Below the pieces are notes generated by a model. The model was not told the DNA's origin. It saw only the letters and a list, made by a program, of their open reading frames with translations, and searched no databases. A DNA stretch of 64,000 nucleotides from assembly GCF_000808535.1 (NCBI RefSeq), contig NZ_JWLV01000001.1, positions 840,630 to 904,629 on the forward strand, in the 5' to 3' direction. Both the position numbers and the translations under genes were made by a program. Source of the stretch: Vibrio sinaloensis (GTDB lineage Bacteria; Pseudomonadota; Gammaproteobacteria; Enterobacterales; Vibrionaceae). Position 1 is the first letter of the stretch. Each line of letters begins with the position of its first letter. Below are positions 35,186 to 44,943 of the stretch, piece after piece.

Positions 35186-36064
35186 TTAACGAAAAGCCAT
35201 TGCACCTTTACCAACACCTTCATAGGCAATGATTTGCAATGATTGCCCGGCGTCTAAAGTCGGTTTAACCTGATCAGCAATATAGCCTGCAAGCAGCTCA
35301 ACGGTGGTATCTGTTGGCAGAATCTCGGTTTCGCTCTTTGCAATGGCTAACTCAAACTCACCTTGAGGCGCGGTATAGCGAAAACCATAATGACTCTCAT
35401 CAGTAATGGCACTAGCGTTGTCACTTAGGTTCAGCGTATCCAGCGTCACTACGTCCTCTTCTGATCCTAAATAAATGTCTTCCCAACGCTGGGCAAACGC
35501 CGCTTCTCGCTCACTGTCACGTTGACCATCCACCAAAATTTCTACTGGCGAGCGGTGACCGTGGGCAATACGCTGGCAGTTACCATCGTGCTTTTTCAGA
35601 CCATGGGTATAGTGATAAAACGCCCCGTCGATATTCTCATGGCGTAGAGTAATCTCGATACCAGTCACGTTGCTTGGCAGGTTGTCACGAAGGATGTCAT
35701 ACACATGCTTGGTAATGCTCTCGATCGTAATCTTGTCAGAGTCAATTAAGCAGTAAGCTTCATTTGGGCAATGAAGGTGAAGGCTCTTCTCTCCGCGCAG
35801 TACATCGAGCATTGCATAGCCCGCTTTGCTTGGTTGATACACAATGGCTGTGCTTTGCATCGGCACAAGCAGACGGTGATCGACAAATTCATCCACCAGA
35901 TGCTTGATCTGCTTTTTAACGCGACCAAAGTCCAGCACCATACTCATCTCATTAAGCTCACCAGACATGGTGACGTCTAAAATCCAACTATCTCCTACGA
36001 CCCCTCTGGTTTCACAGATGTATGAAGAATCGATAACGGTAAGATCTCTTACAAATAGGTTCAA
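35186..36064 (-). CDS. Tandem 6-carboxytetrahydropterin synthase-like (QueD family) protein
   Basis: 292 residues from a TTG with AAGGAG six bases upstream. QueD (about 120 residues) makes 6-carboxytetrahydropterin for queuosine. Here two T-fold units are fused. The first keeps VLDFGRVKKQ, Asp62-His63 (FVDHRLL) and Glu143, but lacks the zinc histidines. The second carries the zinc motif (His154, then HGH at 168-170) and Cys163, but lacks the Asp-His pair. Zn/Cys and Asp/His would thus come from different halves. It stands alone, without queC or queE. Family is fairly sure; activity is inference. Confidence 0.78.
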   Translation of the reverse strand: MNLFVRDLTVIDSSYICETRGVVGDSWILDVTMSGELNEMSMVLDFGRVKKQIKHLVDEFVDHRLLVPMQSTAIVYQPSKAGYAMLDVLRGEKSLHLHCPNEAYCLIDSDKITIESITKHVYDILRDNLPSNVTGIEITLRHENIDGAFYHYTHGLKKHDGNCQRIAHGHRSPVEILVDGQRDSEREAAFAQRWEDIYLGSEEDVVTLDTLNLSDNASAITDESHYGFRYTAPQGEFELAIAKSETEILPTDTTVELLAGYIADQVKPTLDAGQSLQIIAYEGVGKGAMAFR

Positions 36065-36103
36065 GTTGAACTCCTTACTACTTAATGAGATACGGGAGGC
36101 TGA

Positions 36104-36199
36104 TTAAATGTTCAGCAGGCACTTCGTCTCATTGATTAGGTTGAATGAATTAGGAGCGGCAGGATGGAACAACGCCTTCGCAAAGTCCACCTTTTTCAT
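36104..36199 (-). CDS. Possible 31-codon ORF upstream of the QueD-like gene
   Basis: ATG to TAA encoding a peptide beginning MKKVDFAKALFHPAAP, with only a weak GAG-type ribosome site. It lies 39 bases before the QueD-like start on the same strand. It could be a small protein or leader, or chance. Nothing else stands out in the gap up to the AraC gene. Confidence 0.25.
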   Translation of the reverse strand: MKKVDFAKALFHPAAPNSFNLINETKCLLNI

Positions 36200-36347
36200 G
36201 CTGCTCACTCAAAGTAAACGTTTAAATGGCTTAATTTTCCATTAATCAAACTTTAGCAGCAACATAACCCTGCGAGCCGAAATGGAATAAAGCACAGCAC
36301 AACTCGCCAAATATAGCAGAAAGCCCCTATCCCAAAAAGCAAGCACA

Positions 36348-37172
36348 CTAGCTCGCTCTATCTTGCAACCATTGTCTGGGCGACACACCACAAACCTGCT
36401 GAAACGCTCGCGCAAAACCCGAGTAGCTACTGTACCCCACTTCATCGGCCACCCAGTTGAGAGGTTTACTTTGTAGCAGCAAGGACTGAGCCACCGAGAT
36501 TCGCCATTTCTGAACGTACTCCCCTGGCGTCTCTCCAACCGCTTGTTTAAATGTCTCCGTAAACTGACTGCGAGACATCGCGGCCAATGCGGCCATCTCT
36601 GCAATTTGAAAATGACGAGCAGGAAGCTGATGCACTGCACTCACTACCGGCTCTAGACGCGGATGCGCCAATGCGGAAAACAGCCCCCGTTCGATTTTTT
36701 GTGCCTCAATGAGATAGCGGAAGATCAGCGCCATCAGCGTATCGCTCAATGTATCCATTAAAAACTGCTGACCTACGCTCGCGCTGTCTGACTCTGTAAA
36801 CAACATATCGACAACCGACGTTAAACTCGGCGCAGACTCAAAGGGAATAACGATCAACTCCGGTAACGCAGACAACAAGGGATTCATTTTCCCCGCTCGA
36901 TACTCCACATTGGCACAGACCAACTCTACACCTTCTCCAGCCGCTTCAATCGTGTGGGGGGCACTATTCGGCAGATAAATGATACAAGGCTGGGTAAAGA
37001 GCTGAGCTTTCCCCTCGCCGTTAACCAGTTTTAAGTGACCCGCATTCAATACATGCAGATGGCCCTGATTGATACTGCGATCTTTAAATGAGGAGATGCC
37101 GCACAGGCGCCCCGAATGAAACACGCCTGTGCGTATTGAAAAGTGTTCCATCAACTGAGAAAGCAAATCCAT
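36348..37172 (-). CDS. AraC-family transcriptional regulator
   Basis: 274 residues. The N-terminal cupin-like sensor (QPCIIYLPNSAPHTIEAAGEG) is followed by two helix-turn-helix motifs at the C-terminus (IAEMAALAAMSRSQFTETF; WVADEVGYSSYSGFARAF) with the family end strip GVSPRQW. GGAGG lies just before the ATG. It is divergent from a YHS-domain protein gene 109 bases away, its probable target. The effector is unknown. Confidence 0.92.
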   Translation of the reverse strand: MDLLSQLMEHFSIRTGVFHSGRLCGISSFKDRSINQGHLHVLNAGHLKLVNGEGKAQLFTQPCIIYLPNSAPHTIEAAGEGVELVCANVEYRAGKMNPLLSALPELIVIPFESAPSLTSVVDMLFTESDSASVGQQFLMDTLSDTLMALIFRYLIEAQKIERGLFSALAHPRLEPVVSAVHQLPARHFQIAEMAALAAMSRSQFTETFKQAVGETPGEYVQKWRISVAQSLLLQSKPLNWVADEVGYSSYSGFARAFQQVCGVSPRQWLQDRAS

Positions 37173-37281
37173 GTAACCTCCGGACGATTCGCGCAGTTTT
37201 TCGGTTTTTAGTCCCTCTACAGACCGGAGAGGTCGGCTAATTTATTCATCAGAGATAACTCATACAGACAAGGAGCTTGTT

Positions 37282-37758
37282 ATGTCTCACACCAAATCGA
37301 CCGGAAAAAAATTGACGCTGATGACAGCGTTGCTTGGTACTAGCTTTTCACTGATGGCGGCAGACATCGACATGAGCGTAGACGCGAACGATCTTGCCAT
37401 TAAAGGCTATGACCCTGTCGCTTACTTCACCGAAGAAGGCGCCGTTCAAGGTAATCCACAATTTACCGCCACATACAAAAATGCCATTTACCATTTCGCG
37501 AGTAGTGAAAACCGAGATCAGTTTAAAGCCGATCCACAAGCGTATGCACCGCAATACGGTGGCTACTGTGCGTTTGGCGTGGCGATGGGTAAGAAGTTTG
37601 AAACCGACCCTCAAGCGTGGAAAGTGGAAGATGGAAAACTCTATTTGAATCTTGATAAAAGCGTCCAGAAACGCTGGTTAGAAGATACCCAAGGCTTCAT
37701 TCAAGATGCCGACAACAACTGGCCGACCATTAAAACAGTCTCGGCAGATAAGTTGTAA
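37282..37758 (+). CDS. Exported YHS-domain protein
   Basis: 158 residues with a signal-like N-terminus (KKLTLMTALLGTSFSLMAA). The YHS domain carries GYDPVAYFTEEG, YHFASSENRDQFKADP and the Cys in GGYCAFGVAMGKK; such domains are linked to metal handling. AAGGAG precedes the ATG. It is a monocistronic gene with a strong terminator and a divergent AraC regulator. A periplasmic metal-related role is inferred from the family. Confidence 0.85.
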   Translation: MSHTKSTGKKLTLMTALLGTSFSLMAADIDMSVDANDLAIKGYDPVAYFTEEGAVQGNPQFTATYKNAIYHFASSENRDQFKADPQAYAPQYGGYCAFGVAMGKKFETDPQAWKVEDGKLYLNLDKSVQKRWLEDTQGFIQDADNNWPTIKTVSADKL

Positions 37759-37789
37759 TTCGGCTCCCACTGCCTTTCTCCCCTTTCCT

Positions 37790-37825
37790 CCCACGGAAAC
37801 GCTGGCGCTTTTCCGTGGGCTTTTT
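37790..37825 (+). terminator. Terminator after the YHS gene
   Basis: CCCACGGAAA (37790-37799) pairs with TTTCCGTGGG (37810-37819), and CTTTTT follows. Confidence 0.8.
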
Positions 37826-37877
37826 GATTACGCTGTGAAAGTCTACTTATGACGTGGTAAGTGAACCGAGTTTGAGC

Positions 37878-38795
37878 CTATTGCCCCGTTTGTAGCGTGA
37901 GTAATATCTCGGAAAGCGGTGTGGACTGGAAATTCTCACCCAGCGCCTTTCTCATCTTTTTACCACTCAGAATAACCGGTTGTTGCCACAAATATCGCAT
38001 CTTAACCACTTCGCCAATTACTGGCTTAAAAAAGCCAATGACTTTCAGCAACCACCAAGAAAAGTGCGTTGTTTTGAGCAACTGCCCATTGGCGAGAAAA
38101 GCCTGCTGCCAATCCTTTTGACTCAGTGTTAATCCTTCGTCATGCCAGACTTCAAAACGCGATTGTGGGAGCGACATCAGCTTCGCAGTATTTGCGCAAA
38201 AGTCAGGAAGATAACACCAGAAATGCACGTGCTGCTCATCATGAGGAAGTTGCATCGTAGCGCGATCCTGTTTTTGCTTTAAGATGGCATCGAGCCAACC
38301 GAGCTGTGTCTTTGGCCCGATGTAATCCCCAGCCCGCACAATGGTAATACTTGCTCCTTGCTGACTCGCCAAACGAAGCCTCTGCTCCATGTTCACGCGG
38401 ATAACGCCTTTCTCTGTAACAGGGGACATCGAGGTATCCTCTGTGATTGGCTCAGAACTTGGGGCGAAGTTGTATACGTTGCCAGGAAACAGCAAGCGCA
38501 GATTGCGCTTTTCCGCAACCCGAACCGATGGTTCTAGCAGCCTAAGCGCATCTTGTGGCCAACGGTCAAAAGTGGGATTAACGCCGTAAACAATCAAGTC
38601 AACGCCAGCCGCCGCTTGCTCCACAGCCTTCTCATCACTAGCATCACCCACCCAAACATTCTCTGATGAGATCCAATTTGGCGCTTTCGATTTATCTCGG
38701 ACTAACGCTCGTATTTGCCAGTTTTCCCCATGCAAGGCCATTGCCATCTGCGCGCCAAAATTACCAGAAATTCCTAAAATCAGTGCAGTTTTCAT
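37878..38795 (-). CDS. NAD(P)-binding epimerase-like (extended SDR) protein
   Basis: 305 residues from the ATG at 38795 with GGAGGG upstream; a start at 38834 would add 13 residues with no site. The dinucleotide motif is LILGISGNFGAQMA, followed by DLIVYGVNP, LLFPGNVYNF and ITIVRAGDYIGP. It belongs to the NAD-dependent epimerase/dehydratase group. Divergent from a LysR gene 83 bases away, repeating the layout at 33.4 kb. The substrate is unknown. Confidence 0.85.
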   Translation of the reverse strand: MKTALILGISGNFGAQMAMALHGENWQIRALVRDKSKAPNWISSENVWVGDASDEKAVEQAAAGVDLIVYGVNPTFDRWPQDALRLLEPSVRVAEKRNLRLLFPGNVYNFAPSSEPITEDTSMSPVTEKGVIRVNMEQRLRLASQQGASITIVRAGDYIGPKTQLGWLDAILKQKQDRATMQLPHDEQHVHFWCYLPDFCANTAKLMSLPQSRFEVWHDEGLTLSQKDWQQAFLANGQLLKTTHFSWWLLKVIGFFKPVIGEVVKMRYLWQQPVILSGKKMRKALGENFQSTPLSEILLTLQTGQ

Positions 38796-38878
38796 CTTGT
38801 TCCCTCCAGTCGATAACACTATTCTAAGATTCATCTGAGAATAATGAAGCCGTATTAATTACTAGTGGATATGCAAAA

Positions 38879-39772
38879 ATGAATAGCAATTGGCAATGGT
38901 GGCACTACTTTCTGGCGATCGCCGAGCACGGCAGTCTCAGCCAAGCGGCAATCTCGTTAGACGTCTCTCAGCCAACCTTGAGCAGGCAACTGCAGCTTAT
39001 GGAAAAGCGCCTTGGACAACCCCTATTCGATCGCAGTACGCAAGGCCTAACACTGACTGGATTTGGCGAAAGCTTATTGGAAGAGTGCCGCAACATGCAG
39101 GCGAGCGCAGAGCGTTTAGCGCGTCTTGCGGCGGGGCAAGCAACATCACTGAGTGGACGAATTCGACTTTCAGCAAACGAACTGATTGCGCTGCATTATC
39201 TGCCTAAGATTTTGCCTCTTTTCATGGATACCTACCCAGAAGTGTCACTCGAAGTGGAAGTAAGTAATCAAGTAAGCAGTCTGGACAAGCGTGATGCGGA
39301 CGTGGCGATTAGAATGTTTCCACCCACACAGCAAGATTTAATCTGTCGACGCCTGTTTGACATCCCTTTGGGCTTTTTCGCAAGCAGCGACTATTTGCGT
39401 GTCAATGGCACGCCAGATAACGCTCAAGCGCTGTTTCAACACCGAATTATCGGCTACGACCGAGACCGACAATTTGAGAAAGGCGGGCAAGAGTTGGGTT
39501 GGCAAATCCGCAATGAACAATTTCTCTTTCGTACTGATTTTATGCCAATGCACCTAGAATTAGCCCGAAATCACGGCGGTATTGTGGTCTCGCATAAACA
39601 CTTGTGTGAAGCGTTCGGCTTGCAAGAGATCAAGGTTGGCATCGACATCCCCAAACTTCCCCTGTACCTAGCGTGTCACCGAGACGTTCAACACAATAAG
39701 AAAATTCGTGTACTGATGGACTTTTTAGCTGAGCATCTACCAAAAACTTATCGAGAGACTCACAACAGCTAG
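38879..39772 (+). CDS. LysR-family transcriptional regulator (paired with the epimerase-like gene)
   Basis: 297 residues. The helix-turn-helix lies at about 14-42 (GSLSQAAISLDVSQPTLSRQL), and the effector domain contains VEVSNQVSSLDKRDADVAIR. That strip parallels IVSNQVSDLKRREADIALR in the LysR at 33.5 kb, pointing to a duplicated regulator/dehydrogenase cassette. It likely controls the divergent epimerase-like gene. The ribosome site is weak. Confidence 0.93.
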   Translation: MNSNWQWWHYFLAIAEHGSLSQAAISLDVSQPTLSRQLQLMEKRLGQPLFDRSTQGLTLTGFGESLLEECRNMQASAERLARLAAGQATSLSGRIRLSANELIALHYLPKILPLFMDTYPEVSLEVEVSNQVSSLDKRDADVAIRMFPPTQQDLICRRLFDIPLGFFASSDYLRVNGTPDNAQALFQHRIIGYDRDRQFEKGGQELGWQIRNEQFLFRTDFMPMHLELARNHGGIVVSHKHLCEAFGLQEIKVGIDIPKLPLYLACHRDVQHNKKIRVLMDFLAEHLPKTYRETHNS

Positions 39773-39829
39773 CCTAATTTCAGGGGAGAAAACCGCTCAA
39801 GTTTGAGAACGGAAATCATGGAAAGGTCG

Positions 39830-40225
39830 CTACTTGACGTAGTCTTCAGGAAGGAGAGCCTCTCCCTGACTTTCGGCCAGATACATCAAGGCATCAATCA
39901 CTCGCAACGGCGTTAAGAGCGTCTCATCGTTACAGTCTTCAAGTTCAAAAGCAAGGTAGAGGTTATTGCTCTCTACTTTTAGGAACAAATTGCCTTGTGG
40001 TGCGCGTTCTTGTGAGAGAGCAAACACGCCAACACCAATAAAGTGTGAGCAACTACGGTTACTGGTCGCGTAAATATCGCACCGGAGCTTGTGGGCGAGC
40101 GTTAGAAAATCAAGCGCTAAATTGAGTTGTTCATCCGAGACACTGTCCACTTCAATCATCTGCGTTTCCTTGCAGAAACGATCCAAATAGCGCAGCATAT
40201 CGTCGATATTGTTGTTAAATAGCAT
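39830..40225 (-). CDS. Hypothetical protein
   Basis: 131 residues, cytosolic and acidic, beginning MLFNNNIDDMLRYLDRF. Its alpha/beta pattern (FIGVGVFALSQ, NNLYLAFELEDC) faintly recalls small chaperone-like folds, but I do not recognise a family. There is no clear ribosome site at the ATG. It is divergent from an APH-fold gene across a region with a 13-base direct repeat. Confidence 0.65.
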   Translation of the reverse strand: MLFNNNIDDMLRYLDRFCKETQMIEVDSVSDEQLNLALDFLTLAHKLRCDIYATSNRSCSHFIGVGVFALSQERAPQGNLFLKVESNNLYLAFELEDCNDETLLTPLRVIDALMYLAESQGEALLPEDYVK

Positions 40226-40250
40226 GGTTTATTGCCCGTCGTGTGGAGTT

Positions 40251-40321
40251 CGCAATTGTACCGCGAATGCCGGCCATAACAACATTCATCTGCAAGCCCC
40301 CCTTCAATCGCAATTGTACCT
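40251..40321. repeat. 13-base direct repeat in a divergent promoter region
   Basis: TCGCAATTGTACC occurs at 40251-40263 and again at 40309-40321, start-to-start 58 bases. Each copy contains the palindrome CAATTG. The position between two divergent genes suits a regulator binding twice on one DNA face. Confidence 0.55.
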
Positions 40322-40421
40322 ATTGAAAAATAAGCACCCGCTTACGTTAAAAAAATCTGTTATATTCGCTTGTCACTCAATACGACAAAGAGCGATATCC
40401 AACGCAACAGTAAGGATACCT

Positions 40422-41201
40422 ATGAGCAATCAAGATTTATCTCGAATGGGTGCAGCCAGAGTCTCTATTGAGATGATTGACGGCGTCGAGTGCATCCGAA
40501 AACGTGGCGCTTCTGAAGTAGAAATCAATCTTTATCAAACCGCCGCTCCACATCTGACTGGCGTAAACATTCCAACTCTAGTTAAACTTGATGAGAAAGA
40601 TCTCTATATTGAGCGGGTGCCCAACCCAATATCCTTAACTGCTCTACGCTCAAAGCCTAGGGAGCTGTTCTCTCAACTGGCGAGCCTTCATCACTCAAAC
40701 TATTCGCCCCCGTTCTCTGTTAAAACGCACCAATGGACAACAAAAGCAACGGAAGACGCTCTCAATGTATTGCGCCTTCCGGAGTACCACGCGTCGAAAG
40801 TTATCGAGATACAACAGCTGTCGTCATGCTTATTTCAGCAGCCAAACCTAATATCTGGTGATACCAATGACGGGAACTGGGGGACAAGAGCCAACGGTGA
40901 CCTTGTGTTGTTCGATTGGGAACGATTCGGGAAGGGAAGCCCTGCTATCGATCTCGCTCCCTTAGTTGCTTGCCTTGGGACCTTAGAAGATTATAGAGAG
41001 ATCATTCGGCAATATACTCAATACAGCACGTTGTTGACGAAACAAGAGCTTGAAAGACACCTTGTCATCGCGAAGTGTTGGATCATCATTGAAGTTGTCA
41101 ACATTCTAGTCAGCCGCGACAACTCCGATAAAGAAAAATACATCACTTGGTATCGCAACCACATACCCGATTGGCTTGATAGGGTAAGACATGTGTTGTG
41201 A
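40422..41201 (+). CDS. Aminoglycoside-phosphotransferase-fold kinase
   Basis: 259 residues from the ATG at 40422, with TAAGGA upstream; the frame is open earlier but without signals. Kinase-like strips: LISGDTNDGNW, a variant of the HGDxxxxN catalytic loop in which His is replaced by Ser, and LFDWERFGKGSPAIDLAP for the metal-binding DxE/DFG region. The family includes antibiotic, choline and homoserine-type kinases. The His-to-Ser change occurs in related groups, so activity is likely but the substrate is unknown. Confidence 0.78.
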   Translation: MSNQDLSRMGAARVSIEMIDGVECIRKRGASEVEINLYQTAAPHLTGVNIPTLVKLDEKDLYIERVPNPISLTALRSKPRELFSQLASLHHSNYSPPFSVKTHQWTTKATEDALNVLRLPEYHASKVIEIQQLSSCLFQQPNLISGDTNDGNWGTRANGDLVLFDWERFGKGSPAIDLAPLVACLGTLEDYREIIRQYTQYSTLLTKQELERHLVIAKCWIIIEVVNILVSRDNSDKEKYITWYRNHIPDWLDRVRHVL

Positions 41202-41257
41202 TTTCAACCCATATGTCGGCGAAATTTAAACCTATTCCGCAAATGGTTCAAATCTGA

Positions 41258-41740
41258 TTACTTAGTATCTAAAGAAGACTCAAACCACGAATTCGGAACT
41301 CGCACCGCCACCACATTAGCTCGGCAACAGACTTGCGATTGCGAGTAGAGTTCGCATTCTATGGTGATCTTCTTATCTGAGGCTTCTAAAACGCGAGCCA
41401 TGAGCTGAACGGGATGATGAATAGAAACGGGTTTTAAGAAAGAAACCTCAAGGCTGCCTGTCGCATACCAAACCGGGGCACCAACGCCGACCTTTTGTCC
41501 CTGCAACTCGTAACCTTTCGCGATCGCCATACACACACAATGACAGTCAATAATGGTGGAAATGATCCCACCGTTTAGAAAGTGGGTGGGGCCAGCACAA
41601 TGATGATGAGAGGGAGTAAAACTGCAGTTTGCTTCGCTGTCAGATTGCCAATAACTTTTGATTTGCAAGCCCTGCTCGTTCAAAGTGCCGCAGCCGTAGC
41701 AGTGGTTGTTGGGGATCTGATCTTGAATCGCCAAACTCAT
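41258..41740 (-). CDS. PaaI-type hotdog thioesterase
   Basis: 160 residues of the hotdog fold: CYGCGTLNEQGL near the N-terminus, HFLNGGIISTIIDCHCVCMA (central helix with the catalytic-region Gly-Gly), and LEVSFLKPVSIHHPVQLMARV. The family hydrolyses acyl-CoA thioesters. AGAGG precedes the ATG. It stands alone, convergent with the APH-fold gene; the substrate is unknown. Confidence 0.87.
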   Translation of the reverse strand: MSLAIQDQIPNNHCYGCGTLNEQGLQIKSYWQSDSEANCSFTPSHHHCAGPTHFLNGGIISTIIDCHCVCMAIAKGYELQGQKVGVGAPVWYATGSLEVSFLKPVSIHHPVQLMARVLEASDKKITIECELYSQSQVCCRANVVAVRVPNSWFESSLDTK

Positions 41741-41833
41741 CGCAACCTCTTACCGAAAACCATCTAGGAATCTTATAGTTATAGTACATAGATGAGATGT
41801 TGATGAAGCTAGAGCGCCACTGATTATGAGAAC

Positions 41834-41863
41834 TAAAAAAGCAGCCAACATTGGTTGGCTGCT
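41834..41863 (-). terminator. Terminator of the groESL2 transcript
   Basis: AGCAGCCAAC (41840-41849) pairs with GTTGGCTGCT (41854-41863). On the minus strand a run of T follows. It lies 300 bases after groEL2, so the transcript includes the small ORF at 41868-42077. Confidence 0.78.
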
Positions 41864-41867
41864 CAAA

Positions 41868-42077
41868 CTAGTGAATGACCCGAGACGGCGCGCTTTGTCG
41901 CAATACCTGTGACAGATCAATCGTGAAAATCATCACGGTCGGCTTACGTGGCAAGGATCCCATAATCGAGAACTCCTGCCCGGATGGAACGAGAGGGAAA
42001 TTCAGTGAAGCCGGCCAATCAGATGACGCTTCACCACGACCTGATATTGAGAACGAAAACGCGGGTAAACGGACCAT
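41868..42077 (-). CDS. Possible 69-residue protein downstream of groEL2
   Basis: ATG at 42077 with GAGGTG six bases upstream, ending five bases before the groESL2 terminator. The product starts MVRLPAFSFSISGRGEASSD and has no recognisable domain. The ribosome site and terminator position favour a real gene; the opposite strand is also open here, which argues for caution. Confidence 0.4.
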   Translation of the reverse strand: MVRLPAFSFSISGRGEASSDWPASLNFPLVPSGQEFSIMGSLPRKPTVMIFTIDLSQVLRQSAPSRVIH

Positions 42078-42163
42078 AACACTCACCTCAACACGGTAAG
42101 TTAGCGGGTTTACAAGCCCGCTAACTGTAGGCTCAAAGACTTAATATTATTTAAGTAAGACCA

Positions 42164-43765
<1,602 letters not shown>

Positions 43766-43792
43766 TTATCTCCTTAAAACGACCAAAAACCA

Positions 43793-44083
43793 TTACTCGA
43801 CGATAGCTAACACATCAGATTCCGACAGAATTAAATATTCGGTCCCATCTATCTTTTCGGTTTTCACACCGTATCCGTCATTAAAGATGATGTCGTCGCC
43901 AACCTTAACTTCCATCGCGGCACGATCACCATTTTCAAGACGTTTACCTAGGCCCGCGGCAATGACTTTGCCTCGGTTGGACTTTTTGACAGATTGGGAA
44001 GTGAGAACAATCCCCCCTTCAGATTTGTTTTCCACTTCTTGTCGTTCAACAAGCAGCTTGTCATTTAAAGGACGAATTTTCAT
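43793..44083 (-). CDS. groES2: Co-chaperonin GroES, second copy
   Basis: 96-residue 10 kDa lid protein. It begins [18 protein letters not shown], then has the mobile-loop region ([13 protein letters not shown]) and [17 protein letters not shown] lies nine bases before the ATG at 44083; an in-frame ATG at 44110 is not supported. It leads the groES2-groEL2 operon behind a sigma32-type promoter. Confidence 0.96.
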   Translation of the reverse strand: MKIRPLNDKLLVERQEVENKSEGGIVLTSQSVKKSNRGKVIAAGLGKRLENGDRAAMEVKVGDDIIFNDGYGVKTEKIDGTEYLILSESDVLAIVE

Positions 44084-44173
44084 ATTGAAGTGCCTCCTAC
44101 TTAGTACCAAAAATAAAAGACAGGGTTAGACAATTGATTGATTTGCGAATGGGTCAACTCGCTTTCGGTAAAA

Positions 44174-44202
44174 TAAATAGGGTCACGAAAAACAAGTTCA
44201 AG
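44174..44202 (-). promoter_or_regulatory. Sigma32 (heat-shock) promoter of groESL2
   Basis: On the minus strand CTTGAA (44202-44197, inside CCCTTGAA) is followed, after 14 bases, by CCCTATTTA (44182-44174). The RpoH consensus is CTTGAA-N13 to N17-CCCCATnTA. This places the RNA start about 85 bases before groES2. Confidence 0.82.
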
Positions 44203-44366
44203 GGTCAATTTTGATAAAAAATATTTATCGTTGTAATTAAAGTTAATAATCGAAATTTCAGTAACAACGGATATTGAAGCAGCAGAGTTAGATCCTCCCC
44301 TCATCGCCCCAACCTAACAGCACGTATAATCAGTGTCAGACCGTTGCAAAAAGGGTACTAAGAAGA

Positions 44367-44717
44367 ATGAAAAACCAAATTGCTATTGTATTGACTTGTT
44401 TGAGCTTGAGTTGTGTTGCGCCAACGGTGGTGGCATCAGAGCGGGCTGATATCGGTTGGGAGTGGATTGAACAAGGCGCAGTGATTGTTGATGTCCGCAC
44501 ACCTCAGGAATTTGCCGCTGGCCACTTAGATAACGCCAAGAACTACCCGTTGTCAGAGCTGGACAAACACTTTGCCAACATCGACAAAGATACCCAGCTC
44601 GTGCTGTATTGCCGCAGTGGCAATCGCTCTGGTCAAGCCTTCCGTTATCTTCAATCACAAGGCTTTACCAACCTTCACAACGCGGGTGGCTTGGTGGAAA
44701 TGCAGCAAGCCAAATAA
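44367..44717 (+). CDS. Exported rhodanese-like protein
   Basis: 116 residues. The signal-like N-terminus ends near VVAS (about residue 24). A single rhodanese domain follows: VIVDVRTPQEFAAGHLDNA and the active loop YCRSGNRSGQAF with the catalytic Cys. It resembles PspE-type periplasmic thiosulfate sulfurtransferases in size. It is divergent from groESL2. A hairpin after the stop (44734-44765) may be its terminator. Confidence 0.9.
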   Translation: MKNQIAIVLTCLSLSCVAPTVVASERADIGWEWIEQGAVIVDVRTPQEFAAGHLDNAKNYPLSELDKHFANIDKDTQLVLYCRSGNRSGQAFRYLQSQGFTNLHNAGGLVEMQQAK

Positions 44718-44733
44718 GACGTATGATGTAAGC

Positions 44734-44765
44734 GAGTAAGCACCTACTCATTGCGTTGCTTACTC
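44734..44765 (+). terminator. Hairpin after the rhodanese gene
   Basis: GAGTAAGCA (44734-44742) pairs with TGCTTACTC (44757-44765). The T tail is weak, so termination is uncertain. Confidence 0.4.
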
Positions 44766-44943
44766 AATTCTCTGCAAAACAGGAGGTCGATACATTTCGA
44801 TACCTAATCGGTCAATGTTCTCGTTGTTTTTTCGGCTTTTTTCACAGAGTCCAGAGAACTTCACCATACAATTCGCCTCTAAGCAGTGAAATGTAGTAGA
44901 GTCTCATTCCTATTTATAAAATCCATCAGCAAAAGGAAAGGCT

